64,000 nucleotides of DNA from contig NC_018645.1 of NCBI RefSeq assembly GCF_000307105.1, positions 1,748,578 through 1,812,577 on the forward strand, given 5' to 3'. Shown here piece by piece: positions 1 through 8,826 of this stretch. The stretch's first letter is position 1. Every line of letters starts with the position of its first letter. The translations under genes were made by a program, and so were the position numbers. This stretch comes from Desulfobacula toluolica Tol2 (lineage in GTDB: Bacteria; Desulfobacterota; Desulfobacteria; Desulfobacterales; Desulfobacteraceae). The notes beneath the pieces are model-generated. The model did not search any database. It saw only the letters and a list, made by a program, of their open reading frames with translations, and was not told where the DNA came from.

Positions 1-758
1 GCAATGCAAAGAACACGGTTTTCATTGATTAATGGAACCATGTCCCCGATGCTTCCAATGGCAAACAGGTCAAGATAGTCTATGAGATTGGGTTCCTTGA
101 TGTCTTCCCAGAACTCTTTGTCCCGTAAGAATTTTCTAAGTGCCATGACAAGAAAAAAGGCAACCCCCACACCGGCAAGATAGTCTAATCCAGACCTGCA
201 GTCTTTTCTTTTAGGATCAACGACTGCCAGGGCAGCAGGCAGGTCAATCCCCGGCTCATGATGGTCGGTTACGATGACATCAATATCTTCAAGATTGGCT
301 TTGATGACGGCTTCGTGACTGCTGACACCGCAATCAACCGTAATGATCAGGTCAATATCCTGATCCGATGCCATTTGAATATGATCTGTCTGAAGGCTGT
401 AACCTTCTTTGATGCGATGCGGGATATACCATGACACATTGGCATCGCAATATTCAAAAAAATCACTGAGCAGGGCTGTAGAGGTCACGCCATCTGCATC
501 AAAATCGCCGAAAATAAGAATCTTTTCTTTGTTTTCAATTGCAGTAAAAATTCGTTCTACTGCTTTGTCCATATCCTTTAAAAAAAAAGGATTGGTAAGA
601 TTTTTAACATTGGGGTTTAAAAAGAAGTTCGCGTCTTCAATATTTGTGATTCCCCTGGCTGAAAGCATTTTTGCCAGAAGCGGGTGGCAGTTCAGACCTT
701 TGGTTAATCGTTCGACTATTTCCTGGTCCGGTTCAAGATATTTGAGTATGGTATCCAT
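1..758 (-). CDS. recJ: Single-stranded-DNA-specific exonuclease RecJ, N-terminal part (gene runs off the left edge)
   Basis: The frame is open from an ATG at 758 to the window edge, giving about 252 residues. Motifs typical of RecJ and the DHH phosphoesterase superfamily are visible: IFGDFDADGVTS (motif I, metal-binding aspartates), TVDCGVSSHEA, VTDHHEPG (the DHH motif) and GSIGDMVPL. RecJ degrades single-stranded DNA 5' to 3' in recombination and mismatch repair, using metal ions held by these aspartates and histidines. The visible part matches the N-terminal catalytic lobe; the DHHA1 and OB-fold parts would lie outside. The gene is divergent from the small gene at 959 across about 200 bp of AT-rich DNA. 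Identity is near certain. Only the visible end is set by the window. Confidence 0.95.
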   Translation of the reverse strand, partial: MDTILKYLEPDQEIVERLTKGLNCHPLLAKMLSARGITNIEDANFFLNPNVKNLTNPFFLKDMDKAVERIFTAIENKEKILIFGDFDADGVTSTALLSDFFEYCDANVSWYIPHRIKEGYSLQTDHIQMASDQDIDLIITVDCGVSSHEAVIKANLEDIDVIVTDHHEPGIDLPAALAVVDPKRKDCRSGLDYLAGVGVAFFLVMALRKFLRDKEFWEDIKEPNLIDYLDLFAIGSIGDMVPLINENRVLCI

Positions 759-958
759 GTTAATTAGAAAGAATTTATATAAGTAAACCATTATAAAGTC
801 AATTTGATATAAAAATTTCATCAATTAATAAAGTTTAAAAATGAAACATTTAGTGGTATAGCGGTATCTAAACTTGATCTGGTTTGTATTAATTATGTTA
901 AGTTCGTAAAAATAGTGATATATTAACAAGTTTTAAAAGAAAACAAGAGTGGAAAAAT

Positions 959-1168
959 ATGAAAACGGTTCATAAAGAGTATATAGTTGATAAAACCAAG
1001 ATAGGATTTATCCGGTTTATTTTAGAAGCCCATGAAGGTGTGGCTATTGCCACAACCCTGGATTCTCAAAAAGGTCATATCAGGCTTGCCATTGCACCTG
1101 ATCGCATGGAGTCTGCCCAAATGATCGTTGAAGATTTAAAAAAGGATTTTTTGTTTAATGAAGTATAG
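959..1168 (+). CDS. Small DUF4911-like protein upstream of miaB
   Basis: A 69-residue soluble protein, MKTVHKEYIVDKTKIGFI..., without signal peptide, membrane segment or cysteine. Its pattern of beta strands and a C-terminal helix (MESAQMIVEDLKKDF) fits the short DUF4911 proteins of Desulfobacterota, recalled from memory and not searched. It starts with ATG after a weak purine-rich site (GAGTGG). Its last 11 bases overlap the miaB start, which implies cotranscription and translational coupling. Function is unknown. The steady position next to miaB suggests a link to tRNA modification or the same housekeeping operon, but that is inference. Confidence 0.7.
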   Translation: MKTVHKEYIVDKTKIGFIRFILEAHEGVAIATTLDSQKGHIRLAIAPDRMESAQMIVEDLKKDFLFNEV

Positions 1169-2528
1169 CGGATATGCGTATGTTTATACAATTGGCTGCC
1201 AGATGAATGTCTATGATTCTGAAAAATTAGCCTTGATACTTAGTTCTTACGGGTTTGAAAAAACCGATGATTTGGATAAAGCCGATATTGTGGTTTGCAA
1301 TACCTGTTCGATCCGGCACAAGGCAGAAGAAAAAGCATTTAGTTTTTTGGGCAGGTTTGCCAAAATCAAAAAGAAAAAACCCCATCTGATAACGGTCATG
1401 GCAGGATGTGTGGCCCAGCAGGAGGGCAAAAAAGCGTTTGAGCGGATTCCGCATCTTGATATAGTTTTAGGCACTCAGGCCTTTTCAAGGTTTGGCAAGC
1501 ATATTGATGCGGTTAAATCCGGTAAGTTGAGAGTAGTTGATATTGAAGACTCGTCCATGATTTATGAAGCCATGCCGGACAGCACCTGTTTTGATGAAAA
1601 TAAAATTTCCAGGTTTGTCACTATTATGCAGGGGTGTGAAAATTTTTGTACCTATTGTGTGGTTCCCTATGTCCGGGGCAGGGAAAGAAGCCGTGATCCG
1701 GAAAAAATAGTGGAAGAGATAACTTTGCTTGCCGAATCAGGTGTCAGGGAAGTCACCCTTTTGGGACAAAATGTCAATTCTTACGGACAAAAAGAAGGCA
1801 GGATCTCTTTTCCTCAACTTCTGGCCAGGATCAATGAAATCAAAGGAATTCATCGGATACGATTTGCCACGTCACACCCAAAGGATCTTTCCATGGACTT
1901 GATTTATGCAATCCGTGATCTTGATAAAGTTTGCAACCATCTTCATCTGCCTGTACAGTCGGGTTCAAATCAGGTTTTAAAAAAAATGAACCGGGGGTAT
2001 ACACGGGAAAAATATATTAACAGGATTTATGACCTGAAAAAGCAATGTCCTGATATTGCGCTTTCAACGGATATGATTGTCGGGTTTCCTTCGGAAAGTA
2101 AAAATGATTTTTATGATACAATGAATCTGTTGCGTGAGATTGAATTTGATTCCATATTCGCGTTTGCGTATTCAAACCGTTCATCCGCACCTGCCGCCAA
2201 GTTTCCCAATCAGATTGACGAGAAAGAAAAACTTGACAGATTAAATCAGTTGTTGGCATTACAAGAGCAGTTTACTGAAAAAAAGAACAAAGACTTGGTC
2301 GGCAAGGTATTGGAAGTCCTTGTTGAGGGAAAAAGCGGAAAAAAACGGGACGGGTTTGAACAAATCGGTAAAAATCTGGAACAGATGACCGGAAGAAGTG
2401 AGTCCAATAAAATCGTGCATTTTCCATCCGAACATGCCAAAATAGGCGATAGGATCAATATTAGAATTAAAGATGCTTATCCCCATTCATTATGGGGACA
2501 TCCTGTTGGAGATTGTGAGTATAGATGA
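1158..2528 (+). CDS. miaB: tRNA-2-methylthio-N6-dimethylallyladenosine synthase MiaB
   Basis: A 456-residue methylthiotransferase. The N-terminal UPF0004 domain has its three cluster cysteines at C14 (YTIGCQMN), C50 (NTCSIR) and C84 (AGCVAQQ). The radical SAM domain has CxxxCxxC in QGCENFCTYCVVP, followed by RGRERSR, a signature that separates MiaB from RimO and MtaB. The C-terminal 65 or so residues look like a TRAM domain. The enzyme adds a methylthio group at C2 of i6A37 in tRNAs reading UNN codons, using two 4Fe-4S clusters and SAM. Length is normal. It overlaps the upstream small gene and shares an ATGA overlap with map, so these are translated as one operon. Confidence 0.97.
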   Translation: MKYSGYAYVYTIGCQMNVYDSEKLALILSSYGFEKTDDLDKADIVVCNTCSIRHKAEEKAFSFLGRFAKIKKKKPHLITVMAGCVAQQEGKKAFERIPHLDIVLGTQAFSRFGKHIDAVKSGKLRVVDIEDSSMIYEAMPDSTCFDENKISRFVTIMQGCENFCTYCVVPYVRGRERSRDPEKIVEEITLLAESGVREVTLLGQNVNSYGQKEGRISFPQLLARINEIKGIHRIRFATSHPKDLSMDLIYAIRDLDKVCNHLHLPVQSGSNQVLKKMNRGYTREKYINRIYDLKKQCPDIALSTDMIVGFPSESKNDFYDTMNLLREIEFDSIFAFAYSNRSSAPAAKFPNQIDEKEKLDRLNQLLALQEQFTEKKNKDLVGKVLEVLVEGKSGKKRDGFEQIGKNLEQMTGRSESNKIVHFPSEHAKIGDRINIRIKDAYPHSLWGHPVGDCEYR

Positions 2529-3406
2529 AAAACAAAGCTGTAAAAATCGGAAGAAATGCCCTTTGCCCATGTGGAAGCGGAAAAAAATATAAAAACTGCT
2601 GCCGAAATAAAAAAATGGAAATAAGCATAAGAGAAGAATACAAACAAAGATATGATATCACTTTAAAAGAACCCCACCAGATAGAAGGCATTAAAAAATG
2701 TGGAGACCTTTTAATATCTATTCTCAATAAGGTTGAGAAAATTATAAAACCAGGACTCAAGACAGACGATATCAATACCCTGGTTCATGAGGAAACCATT
2801 AAGGCAGGTGCAATTCCGGCACCGTTAAATTACCGGGGTTTTCCGAAAAGTGTCTGTGTTTCGGTCAATGACGTCATTTGCCACGGCATTCCCGGAGATC
2901 GTGTTTTAAAAGATGGTGATATTGTCAATGTGGATATAACCCCGATATTGGACGGGTATTATGCTGATGCCAGTAAAACATTTTTTGTGGGAACACCAAC
3001 TGAACAAGGAAAAAAAATCGTCAATGTTGCAGCCCAGTCTTTGAAAAGAGGGATTGAAATTATTGCTCCGGGAGCTACACTGGGGGATATTGGCCATGCC
3101 ATCCAAAGCTATGCAGAGGCTCAGAGCTGTTCTGTGGTTCGAGAGTTTGTCGGTCACGGTGTGGGCATTGATTTTCATGAGCAGCCCCAGGTTCTTCATT
3201 TCGGAAGAAGGGGAAAGGGTCTTGCCCTGGTTCCGGGTATGGTCATTACCATTGAACCCATGATTAATCTGGGCAAAAGAGATCTCCATGTGCTTGAAGA
3301 CCGGTGGACGGCCGTTACCAATGACGGTTCCTTGTCTGCCCAGTTTGAACAGACCATAGTTGTAACTGAAACAGGATGGGAAAGTCTTACGCCTTATGAG
3401 CTTTAA
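2525..3406 (+). CDS. map: Type I methionine aminopeptidase with N-terminal SEC-C zinc motif
   Basis: A 293-residue protein. Residues 8-26 form a SEC-C motif (GRNALCPCGSGKKYKNCC), which binds zinc and is shared with SecA tails. From about residue 40 the MetAP fold follows, with metal ligands readable in VNVDITPILDGYYADASKTF (two Asp), FVGHGVGIDFHE (His), TIEPM (Glu) and QFEQTI (Glu). It removes the initiator methionine from nascent chains after deformylation. The extended SEC-C form is the version reported in many bacteria as likely ribosome-associated. It begins inside the miaB stop (ATGA) and overlaps plsC by 11 bp. Confidence 0.96.
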   Translation: MKNKAVKIGRNALCPCGSGKKYKNCCRNKKMEISIREEYKQRYDITLKEPHQIEGIKKCGDLLISILNKVEKIIKPGLKTDDINTLVHEETIKAGAIPAPLNYRGFPKSVCVSVNDVICHGIPGDRVLKDGDIVNVDITPILDGYYADASKTFFVGTPTEQGKKIVNVAAQSLKRGIEIIAPGATLGDIGHAIQSYAEAQSCSVVREFVGHGVGIDFHEQPQVLHFGRRGKGLALVPGMVITIEPMINLGKRDLHVLEDRWTAVTNDGSLSAQFEQTIVVTETGWESLTPYEL

Positions 3407-4181
3407 AAGTCTGGGAACTGCCTTTTTTTCATATGCATATATCGCATTTGTTGGTTTAAGTTCTGTTATAATGTTTATGGTTGCCTGTTTGATTAGATTG
3501 CTGACGCAGGCTTTTGACAGAAGACTTGTTTTGTTAAATCTTTTTTCATCTTTCTGGGGCTCCTTGTATCTGTGGTGCATGCCCATATGGTCTGTTAAAA
3601 TAACGGGCCGGCAGAAGATGGATATGAAAAATAGTTATGTCATTGTATCCAACCATCAGTCGCAACTGGATATTCTTGTGGCATATCGGCTTTTTTATCC
3701 ATTTAGATGGGTTTCCAAGGCCGAGGTGTTTCAACTGCCGTTTATCGGCTGGAACATGGTATTGAACGGGTATGTGAAATTGAGGCGGGGAGATAAAGAC
3801 AGTGTCCGTCAGATGATGGATCAGTGTGAAAAATTGCTGAAACAAAATATTTCCATCATCTTGTTTCCTGAAGGAACCCGTTCAAAAACCGGGCGGGTAA
3901 AACCCTTTAAACCGGGTGCGTTTATCCTTGCAAAAAAAATGAAAAAATCCATTCTTCCTCTGGTGATTAACAATACAAAGAATGCCTTGCCAAAACATTC
4001 TTTAATGATTCAGGGCAAGCAATGGATGGAGATCAGAGTGTTGGATGAAATATCTTTCTCAACATTTGAGCATATGGAGATTGATGATATTGCAAAGATG
4101 GTACAAAAGATGATCAGCTCCCATGTCAAAGAACACATTGCCCTTGAACAGGAAAAATACATTGGCATACCAGCGAACTGA
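3396..4181 (+). CDS. plsC: 1-acyl-sn-glycerol-3-phosphate acyltransferase
   Basis: A 261-residue membrane-associated acyltransferase. Two hydrophobic segments lie in the first 70 residues. Acyltransferase motif I is NHQSQLD (NHx4D), motif II includes KLRRGDKDS, and motif III is FPEGTRSKTG followed by PFKPGAF. It transfers an acyl chain to the sn-2 position of lysophosphatidate to make phosphatidate, the precursor of membrane phospholipids. The start overlaps the map stop by 11 bp, so it is the last gene of this operon. It converges on the radical SAM gene, whose stop is 34 bp away. Confidence 0.94.
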   Translation: MSFKSLGTAFFSYAYIAFVGLSSVIMFMVACLIRLLTQAFDRRLVLLNLFSSFWGSLYLWCMPIWSVKITGRQKMDMKNSYVIVSNHQSQLDILVAYRLFYPFRWVSKAEVFQLPFIGWNMVLNGYVKLRRGDKDSVRQMMDQCEKLLKQNISIILFPEGTRSKTGRVKPFKPGAFILAKKMKKSILPLVINNTKNALPKHSLMIQGKQWMEIRVLDEISFSTFEHMEIDDIAKMVQKMISSHVKEHIALEQEKYIGIPAN

Positions 4182-4197
4182 TCTAAAATAGAAATCT

Positions 4198-4230
4198 TGC
4201 CCGGTGTTTCCTGCTTATTTTACACCGGCA
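4198..4230. terminator. Weak hairpin between convergent genes
   Basis: Seven base pairs, CCGGTGT (4201-4207) with ACACCGG (4222-4228), around an AT-rich loop. It sits at the junction of plsC and the convergent radical SAM gene and overlaps the latter's stop codon. There is no clear T run on either side, so termination activity is only suggested by position. Confidence 0.3.
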
Positions 4231-5846
4231 ACCGTAAGGGTTTTGATTCTTTCAATAAACTGCTGTGTCAAGCTGCTGTCGGCAGTATGGGTGTAAATTT
4301 TTCCACCGGCATCAATACCCCTGATTTTACCATCCTGCAAAAACCATTGAAGCAGTTTTTGTGATACGGTCTGTCGGTCAAAAGACAGATCTGTCTTTGA
4401 GTCGCAAAAAGGTTCCGGCTCAGGTATGTTCCCTGTTGTATCCTTCAGATGTTTCATAAAATTTATAATTCTTGAAAGCCTTAACAGGGTAAGGGCTTCT
4501 ATTCTTGATGTTGTGTCATTCAACGGCAGTGCCGTAGACCGCATCAGGCTAAAGCTTTTGGGCAGGATTTTTTTGTCCTTGCAAAGCTGGTAATCCAGAC
4601 TTCCTGGTGCCGGATAATAAACAGAGAGTCCGGCCAGGGTTCTTTTTTGTGCCAGGTATAACAGATCTTCAAGAGAACTTTGTGCGGTCTGATCCGGTGC
4701 TGCCGCAATAATATATGAGACACATTCCAGACCATACTTTTGGGCAAGGTCAAGAGCGTTTTCAAAGGAGGCTCTTACATCCCGGCGTTTGAATTTTTTC
4801 AATTGTTCTTTTGATGTTGATCCCAGAGAAAGATTAAGGGTTTTAAATCCCGCTTGTTTCATCAAAGAGACGGTTTCCTCATCAATGGCAGGGGGGTACA
4901 GGCCGTTCATAGCCCGAAGTTCGATATTTTTTTCTGCAACCAGGTGTTTTATTTTCGAGAAAAGCTCAACAAACCATTGTTTGTTCAGGCATAAATTTTC
5001 ATCTTCAAAATCCATAAACCCGACATCATGATTTTTTGTCTGCATTTCAAGCTCTTTGATCACATCCTCAACGGTTCTTTGCCGGAAGGGGGCATGGGAG
5101 GATGCAGCGGATACGGAACAATAGGAACACTGCATAGGGCATCCCCTGCTTGAAACAACAATCGTTGCCCGCCTGTTTTTTCTTTGGTAAAAATTATAAT
5201 TGATCAGGTTCATGGCAGGGACAGGAAGGCTGTTAAGGTTTTTCATCCAGGATGGGGGTGATATGAACACGGAATTATCCTTTTTAAAGGCAATTCCTGG
5301 GATTTGTTCTAAATCTGAATTGGTTTTTAACGCTTCACACAGCAGTCCCATGCTGGTTTCACCTTCTCCTTGCAGCACAAAATCAACAGCGCTGCAATTT
5401 AATGTTTTTTCAGGAAACATTGTGGGATGATGGCCGCCCAATACGATTTTGCACTGCGGATAAAACTTTTTAATAATTTGAGCCGTTTTTAACGCCTGGT
5501 TGCAATAGGCTGTAAACAAAGATGAGATGCCAACTAAAAAGGGTTCTTTTTCCCTGATTTTTGTTCCGATATGTTCATAAGAGTATCCAAAATGCCTGAA
5601 TTCATGGAACAGGGAAAACGCGGATACATCCTTTTGTCCATAAAAAGGTTTAAGATAGGAAAACTCTTCAGGATATTCAATTGTTTTTGATTTGCCGGTT
5701 GCAAGGGCATCAAGGATTTCAACATCAAATCCTCTTTTTTTGATACAGGCTGCAATGGAGGCAAGTCCGTAGGGCAGGGTTCTTTTTTTTGTCAGATAAA
5801 AATCTTCTATGGGCGGTTGAACCAGAATAACTTTTGATGGATTCAT
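4215..5846 (-). CDS. B12-binding-domain radical SAM protein
   Basis: A 543-residue protein. The N-terminal 170 or so residues resemble a cobalamin-binding Rossmann domain (VILVQPP, LPYGLASIAACIKKRGFDVEILDA, IVLGGHHPTMFPE, LQGEGE). No DxHxxG base-off motif is visible, as in many relatives. The radical SAM core has CxxxCxxC in SRGCPMQCSYCSV near residue 225, followed by DFEDENLCLN. The family includes SAM-dependent methyltransferases and ring-forming enzymes of lipid, hopanoid and secondary metabolism; the substrate cannot be read here. It is 11 bp after the MFS exporter gene and closes the ribF operon. The pairing suggests an enzyme and exporter, but that is inference. Confidence 0.85.
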   Translation of the reverse strand: MNPSKVILVQPPIEDFYLTKKRTLPYGLASIAACIKKRGFDVEILDALATGKSKTIEYPEEFSYLKPFYGQKDVSAFSLFHEFRHFGYSYEHIGTKIREKEPFLVGISSLFTAYCNQALKTAQIIKKFYPQCKIVLGGHHPTMFPEKTLNCSAVDFVLQGEGETSMGLLCEALKTNSDLEQIPGIAFKKDNSVFISPPSWMKNLNSLPVPAMNLINYNFYQRKNRRATIVVSSRGCPMQCSYCSVSAASSHAPFRQRTVEDVIKELEMQTKNHDVGFMDFEDENLCLNKQWFVELFSKIKHLVAEKNIELRAMNGLYPPAIDEETVSLMKQAGFKTLNLSLGSTSKEQLKKFKRRDVRASFENALDLAQKYGLECVSYIIAAAPDQTAQSSLEDLLYLAQKRTLAGLSVYYPAPGSLDYQLCKDKKILPKSFSLMRSTALPLNDTTSRIEALTLLRLSRIINFMKHLKDTTGNIPEPEPFCDSKTDLSFDRQTVSQKLLQWFLQDGKIRGIDAGGKIYTHTADSSLTQQFIERIKTLTVAGVK

Positions 5847-5857
5847 ATCAAACCCGT

Positions 5858-7027
5858 CTATTTAACCTTTGGAAATTTAAGAATGAAAATCAGGGTTACA
5901 ACAGGGATAAATGCTGAATAAAAAAGAACATTTTCAAGGCCGTAAATATCGGCCAGTTTGCCGACTATAGGCGACAATGCACCCCCAAGGCCATATGCAA
6001 ACCCCATCATCAGGCTTGATACCATGGACCTGGATTTGGGGGCTAATTTTTGCGCCATTACCACTCCAAGGGGAAGTGATGCCAGAACCGCAAATCCGGC
6101 AAGAAAAGATCCGAGATAAACAAACTGGCCCGGAAGATAAAGATATAATAAAAGGGCCGGGGTCATAAAGGCATGGGAAACAAAAAAGATTTTTTTAAAA
6201 TCCGTTCTGTCGGCCATCCAGCCTGCCAGAAGGCCGCTGAAAGTGCCTGCCAGAATAAACAGAGAAAAAATCAATCCCACGGAAACAAGATTATGGCCTT
6301 TGTCAGTCAGGTAAATGGGCATAAAGGTCATAAATGTTTGCCCGGTTACCGCCCGAAGAACCATCACCAGCCATATCAGGAAAATGGATTTGTATACTTT
6401 GCCAAGGGTATCTTTAATAGACCCGAAAAATCCCAGATGGGAAAGGTTCTCGCTGACGGGAACCGGCAGGTATTTGATACAGAACAGCAGAGCAAAGGCG
6501 CCTAAAACAAGAGTGTAGGGCATTTGTTCAAGGCCAAATCGACCCACATACCAAGTGATAAATACCGGGCCCAGTGCAAAGGCAAGGATTCCTCCTGTGT
6601 TGTAAATGGACAGGCAGAATCCTGTGCGGTTGCCGGCATATAGGGGCACCATGCCTGTTGTGGCTGGATGAAAAATTGATGACCCGATTGACCCTATGCA
6701 AAGAACCGTCATCAGTACCCAGAAATTTGGGGCAATGCCTGAAAACGGGATAAAGAAAAAGGCTAAAAAGAGTCCTGCAAGCACAAAGCTTCTGGTTTCA
6801 TACCTGTCCGCAAGATATCCGGTTACAGGTTGTACAATAAAAGAAAGAAGCCTTATCATTCCGGTTATCAAGCCGACCTGGGCAAGGGTTAAATCCAGCT
6901 TGTCAACAAAAGCAGGCAATAACGGGGCAAAAAAGGAAGAATAAAAATCACCGGCAAAATGAATCAGGGTTAAGACAAAAATAATATTGTAATTAACCGT
7001 GTTATCATTGGATTTGATTTGGGTCAT
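5858..7027 (-). CDS. MFS transporter, Fsr (fosmidomycin resistance)-like
   Basis: A 389-residue protein with about 12 hydrophobic segments in two halves. The N-terminus (HFAGDFYSSFFAPLLPAF) and the motif A-like loop GYLADRYETR resemble the Fsr branch of drug/metabolite exporters. A second such loop, GWMADRTDF, opens the C-terminal half. It would move a small molecule across the inner membrane using the proton gradient; the substrate is unknown. The start codon lies only 5 bp after the stop of the 41-codon ORF upstream and has no good Shine-Dalgarno sequence, so translational coupling is likely. It is followed closely by the B12/radical SAM gene. Confidence 0.85.
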   Translation of the reverse strand: MTQIKSNDNTVNYNIIFVLTLIHFAGDFYSSFFAPLLPAFVDKLDLTLAQVGLITGMIRLLSFIVQPVTGYLADRYETRSFVLAGLFLAFFFIPFSGIAPNFWVLMTVLCIGSIGSSIFHPATTGMVPLYAGNRTGFCLSIYNTGGILAFALGPVFITWYVGRFGLEQMPYTLVLGAFALLFCIKYLPVPVSENLSHLGFFGSIKDTLGKVYKSIFLIWLVMVLRAVTGQTFMTFMPIYLTDKGHNLVSVGLIFSLFILAGTFSGLLAGWMADRTDFKKIFFVSHAFMTPALLLYLYLPGQFVYLGSFLAGFAVLASLPLGVVMAQKLAPKSRSMVSSLMMGFAYGLGGALSPIVGKLADIYGLENVLFYSAFIPVVTLIFILKFPKVK

Positions 7028-7032
7028 GGCGG

Positions 7033-7158
7033 CTAATGTTTTGTTCTGTTGATCGAGGCCTGAATCCAGCCCTCATGTTTAACAAATTGATCACAAAGAC
7101 GATAGACTGCATAACAGGTTTTTAAAAGGCTTTGTGTATGGGTTGTGATTTTTTTCAT
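7033..7158 (-). CDS. Small 41-residue ORF between rpe and the MFS gene
   Basis: Reading on the - strand, ATG at 7158 is preceded by AAGGA seven bases upstream and opens a 41-codon frame, MKKITTHTQSLLKTCYAVYR..., ending in TAG at 7033-7035. It begins 22 bp after the rpe stop and ends 5 bp before the MFS start, so it fills the gap exactly. The product is basic, soluble-looking, has two cysteines and has no family I recognise. It could be a real small protein or a leader whose translation delivers ribosomes to the MFS start. The good ribosome binding site and tight fit support expression. Confidence 0.55.
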   Translation of the reverse strand: MKKITTHTQSLLKTCYAVYRLCDQFVKHEGWIQASINRTKH

Positions 7159-7180
7159 TTTTATCCTTCACATATTCCTG

Positions 7181-7831
7181 TTACATATTCCGGCGTAACT
7201 TTGATATGGCTTTTGTGTAATTTTCAGTGTTGAAGATTGCAGATCCTGCAACAAAAGAGGTGGCACCTGCCTTGGAAACTTTGTTAATGGTATCTTTGTT
7301 GATTCCGCCATCCACCTGGATTATGGCCGTGGAATTTTTTTCTTTAAGCATGTTTGACAAGGCTTTTATTTTTTCAATACTGGATTCAATAAATTTTTGA
7401 CCGCCAAATCCGGGATTCACGCTCATGATCAAAACAAAATCCAGCTGATCCACAACCCATTCAATTGAAGACAGAGGGGTTGCAGGATTTAATGCCACAC
7501 CTGCCTTTACACCGAAGCTTTTGATCAGCTGAAGACTTCTGTGAAGATGAGTGCAGGCTTCGGCATGAACGGAAATGTAATGGGCTCCTGCTTTGGCAAA
7601 CTCAGGGATGATCAAATCCGGTTTTTCAATCATTAGATGCACGTCAAGGATCAGATCCGAAGCTCGTTCGCATGCCTCGACAATGATTGGGCCATAGGTG
7701 ATGTTGGGTACAAATTGTCCATCCATGACATCAATATGTATCCAGTCTGCACCGGCTTTTTTAATTTGGATTAATTCGTCACCCAGTCGGGTGAAATCGG
7801 CTGATAAAATTGAAGGGGCGATGATTCCCAT
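7181..7831 (-). CDS. rpe: Ribulose-phosphate 3-epimerase
   Basis: A 216-residue TIM-barrel enzyme with the family's start IAPSILSADFTRLGDEL. The metal and catalytic residues are readable in WIHIDVMDGQFVPNITYGP, DVHLMIEKP and VDGGINKDT, with the phosphate loop VAGSAIF. It interconverts ribulose 5-phosphate and xylulose 5-phosphate in the pentose phosphate pathway. The canonical N-terminus fixes the start at 7831, so the gene overlaps the end of the PASTA gene by 61 bp, an unusually long overlap. Its place after rsmB and a PASTA gene matches the Gram-positive prkC cluster order. Confidence 0.96.
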   Translation of the reverse strand: MGIIAPSILSADFTRLGDELIQIKKAGADWIHIDVMDGQFVPNITYGPIIVEACERASDLILDVHLMIEKPDLIIPEFAKAGAHYISVHAEACTHLHRSLQLIKSFGVKAGVALNPATPLSSIEWVVDQLDFVLIMSVNPGFGGQKFIESSIEKIKALSNMLKEKNSTAIIQVDGGINKDTINKVSKAGATSFVAGSAIFNTENYTKAISKLRRNM

Positions 7832-8826
7832 AAGATACTGTCTCCTGCGTCAATGTCCTCTTTCCAAGGATCAATAATAATTGTTTTTTCCAGGGTTTGA
7901 TCAATAAATATGTTCACCCTGGTTTTAATTGCCGGGGGAACTAAAATGTTAATGTCTTCACCTGGTTTCATATATTCATTGTAAAGATTTATTATAGGTC
8001 CGAACATGTCGGTTTCAACCCTGACATGCTGTTTTAATATGCCGGGACTCAGAGAATGGGTCAAAAGGATAAGGCTGTTTAATTTGTCCGGTGACATATG
8101 CCTGCCTTTTTCCAGAGCGTTGACAACAAGGGTTATGGGCGTATTTGCAGTCACATGGCTGCCGGCGTGTGGGGTTGAAGATAAAATAATTCCCCAATCC
8201 TGATGAGGATCCACGTTTGATATGATTTGAGAAATATCAAGATGAAGATTTTCAATGACAGCCGATGCTTTTTCAAGACGTAATCGTGTTATGTCCGGCA
8301 TGATCACGGCCACAGGATTGATACCCCGGCTGATCAGCAGATCACAGGAAGAGCCTTTCAAAGCCGTGGAAAAAGGTTCCGGATAATGTGCAATGACACA
8401 TTCATTTTTGGTTTTTAAAGAATAAGTAAAAGAGACATGCCCTTTTTTAAATTCGTTTTTTTCAAGAAGGATCAGGGCCTGTTTAAGGGGGATTTGCCTT
8501 AAATCCGGAATAATATTTTCTTTTGCCCCCTTTGAAATATAAATAATTATATCTCTGCCTTTTTTTATGGTAGACCCCGGCTGAGGGTCCTGGGAGATGA
8601 CAGCATACCTGGGAACGGCATCATCATACCGGGAGCCGTAAAGTTTTGCATTTAATCCCATGTTGGTGAGGGTTTCCAACACATAAATAATGTTTTTGCC
8701 TGTTAATTGGGGCAAAACAATTTCATCCGCGCTCTGGGTAAAAAGGCGTATCGAGTAAAAGCCAATGGTGCCTGCAATGGAAAATGCCAACAGGAAAATA
8801 AAACAATATTTTAAAATCGATTTCAC
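7771..8826 (-). CDS. Membrane-anchored PASTA-domain protein without kinase domain
   Basis: A 351-residue protein. Residues 7-29 form one membrane segment, so the rest is probably periplasmic. Three PASTA-like repeats follow: about 36-105 (EIVLPQLTGKNIIYVLETL...SQDPQPGSTIKKG), 106-175 (ENIIPDLRQIPLKQALILL) and 176-245 (MPDITRLRLEKASAVI...TPHAGSHV). A C-terminal region of about 100 residues lacks a recognised fold. PASTA domains of Ser/Thr kinases and penicillin-binding proteins bind peptidoglycan or beta-lactams. No kinase motifs are present. The gene abuts rsmB and overlaps rpe by 61 bp. Its slot corresponds to prkC in Gram-positive clusters, which hints at a cell-wall-linked role. Confidence 0.85.
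   Translation of the reverse strand: MKSILKYCFIFLLAFSIAGTIGFYSIRLFTQSADEIVLPQLTGKNIIYVLETLTNMGLNAKLYGSRYDDAVPRYAVISQDPQPGSTIKKGRDIIIYISKGAKENIIPDLRQIPLKQALILLEKNEFKKGHVSFTYSLKTKNECVIAHYPEPFSTALKGSSCDLLISRGINPVAVIMPDITRLRLEKASAVIENLHLDISQIISNVDPHQDWGIILSSTPHAGSHVTANTPITLVVNALEKGRHMSPDKLNSLILLTHSLSPGILKQHVRVETDMFGPIINLYNEYMKPGEDINILVPPAIKTRVNIFIDQTLEKTIIIDPWKEDIDAGDSILWESSPLQFYQPISPDWVTN

Noticed and set aside
759-958. Promoters between recJ and the small gene
   Set aside because: Several AT-rich hexamers occur, but no pair has good boxes with a 16-18 base spacer, so none is called.
1227-1474. Short - strand ORFs inside miaB
   Set aside because: Shadows of miaB with no start signals.
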